From NCBI GenBank assembly GCA_019508105.1, contig JAEKMB010000250.1:1-6162 (forward strand): a DNA stretch of 6,162 nucleotides, in the 5' to 3' direction. Numbering within the stretch: position 1 is the first letter of the stretch; each line of letters opens with the position of its first letter. Source of the DNA: Alphaproteobacteria bacterium. Lineage in GTDB: Bacteria; Pseudomonadota; Alphaproteobacteria; Micropepsales; Micropepsaceae. Positions 5,410-6,162 of this stretch are shown in pieces. A program made the translations under genes and the position numbers. The notes below the pieces were generated by a model that was not told the origin of the DNA, made no database searches, and saw nothing but the letters and a program-made list of their open reading frames with translations.

Positions 5410-6162
5410 ATGACCAAAACGACTTTTATTTTGGCTGGTCTGCTGCTGCTGGCGGCGCCCGCATCTGCTGCGACCGTCACCTACAAGAACTCCGACGTGC
5501 CCTATCTCGGACCCCGCATCGTCATTCCCGCGACGCTGGAGCGCCAGGCCATCATGGAGGCCACCCAGAAGGAATATCTGCGCGAGCAGGCGGCGCTGAA
5601 GCTCGGCAAGCTGCGCCAGGTGGACGACGCCCACAGCCCGGTGGATGCGCCGAACGTCCCCAACTATGACGAAGCCGCCTCGGCGCCTTATCCCTATAGC
5701 TCCGATGTGCTGCGGCTGAACAATGGCAAGGAAACCAAAACACCGGCGCAATGGTGGAAGCTGCGCCGGCCCCAGATCGTGGAAGCTTTTGACCGGGAGA
5801 TTTTCGGCCGCGCCCCCAAAGTCACGCCCAAGGTCGCTTGGTCCGTGACGCAAACCAAAACAGAAAGCGTGGGCGGCATCGCCGCCGTGACCCGCCGGCT
5901 GGATGGCCGGGTGGACAATTCCGCCGATCCCGCCATCGCCGTGGATATCGACATGGCGCTCACCTTGCCCGCCAATACCAAGGGCCGGGTGCCCGTCATC
6001 ATCCAGTTCGGCGCCGTCAATCCGCAGCCATTTCCCGGCGCACCGCCACCGCCTCCGGGTCCGGACTGGCGGGCACAGATCCTGGCGCGGGGCTGGGGCT
6101 ATGCCGTGCTCGATCCCGGCAGCGTGCAGGCCGACAATGGCGCAGGCCTGACCGCCGGCATC
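5410..6162 (+). CDS. Secreted CE15-like carbohydrate esterase (glucuronoyl/acetylxylan esterase type), N-terminal part
   Basis: An open frame of 251 codons starts at the ATG at 5410 and continues past the right edge. A Sec signal peptide (MTKTTFILAG, hydrophobic run, cleavage near A-S-A-A at about residue 20) points to export. A charged helical linker (about 40-70) leads to NVPNYDEA. Next come blocks typical of CE15-like esterases: NGKETKTPAQWWKLRRPQIVEAFDREIFGRAP (about 103-135), a GRVDNSADPAIAVDIDMALTLP block (about 165-190), VPVIIQFG, then GWGYAVLDPGSVQADNGAGLTAGI at the window end. Known members cleave esters between lignin and glucuronoxylan, or are annotated as acetylxylan esterases. 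The nucleophile motif (G-x-S-R-x-G-K in the family) and the acid and His residues lie beyond the window, so catalytic competence cannot be checked. A Pro-rich loop (GAPPPPPGPDW, about 212-222) interrupts the core. AAGG lies 5 nt upstream of the ATG. It sits 62 nt after the XRE gene. Confidence 0.75.
   Translation, partial: MTKTTFILAGLLLLAAPASAATVTYKNSDVPYLGPRIVIPATLERQAIMEATQKEYLREQAALKLGKLRQVDDAHSPVDAPNVPNYDEAASAPYPYSSDVLRLNNGKETKTPAQWWKLRRPQIVEAFDREIFGRAPKVTPKVAWSVTQTKTESVGGIAAVTRRLDGRVDNSADPAIAVDIDMALTLPANTKGRVPVIIQFGAVNPQPFPGAPPPPPGPDWRAQILARGWGYAVLDPGSVQADNGAGLTAGI

Overview
The window looks like chromosomal DNA from a GC-rich Gram-negative bacterium, most likely an alphaproteobacterium. 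This is inferred from the GC-rich codon use, an RND-type tripartite efflux operon, an OmpR-family two-component pair, a DUF2975/XRE gene pair and a secreted CE15-like esterase. I cannot fix a genus from the sequence alone. No tRNA, rRNA, CRISPR array, insertion sequence or integrase was seen.

Left part (1-1998, minus strand): an efflux operon read right to left. It holds a secreted YVTN/YncE-type beta-propeller protein (1998-982), a lipoprotein periplasmic adaptor of the RND efflux type (982-41), and the first eight codons of what is probably the RND inner-membrane pump (25-1, running off the window). The first two genes overlap by one base (TGATG) and the third follows after 15 nt with a good ribosome binding site, so the three are very probably co-transcribed.

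Middle (1999-4395): a damaged stretch. A plus-strand EamA-type small membrane transporter (from 2099) is cut off around 2476. It abuts, tail to tail, a minus-strand sensor histidine kinase (3743 to about 2480) that has lost its stop codon. The kinase also carries a frame break near 3410, where the end of its periplasmic domain appears to be missing. Its partner, an OmpR/PhoB-family response regulator (4395-3724), looks intact. Two deletion-like junctions within 1 kb suggest gene decay or an assembly fault. A perfect 16-bp palindrome lies in the 100-bp divergent gap between the efflux operon and the transporter.

Right part (4396-6162, plus strand): a 178-bp divergent gap holds a clear sigma-70-like promoter with an inverted repeat in its spacer. 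It leads into a DUF2975 membrane protein and a small XRE-family regulator 3 nt downstream, a widespread conserved pair. A secreted CE15-like (glucuronoyl esterase/acetylxylan esterase type) hydrolase starts at 5410 and runs off the right end before its catalytic residues.

Nothing here amounts to a clearly new biological system. The points most worth a second look are the double-truncation junction near 2476, the kinase lesion near 3410, and the two promoter-located palindromes.
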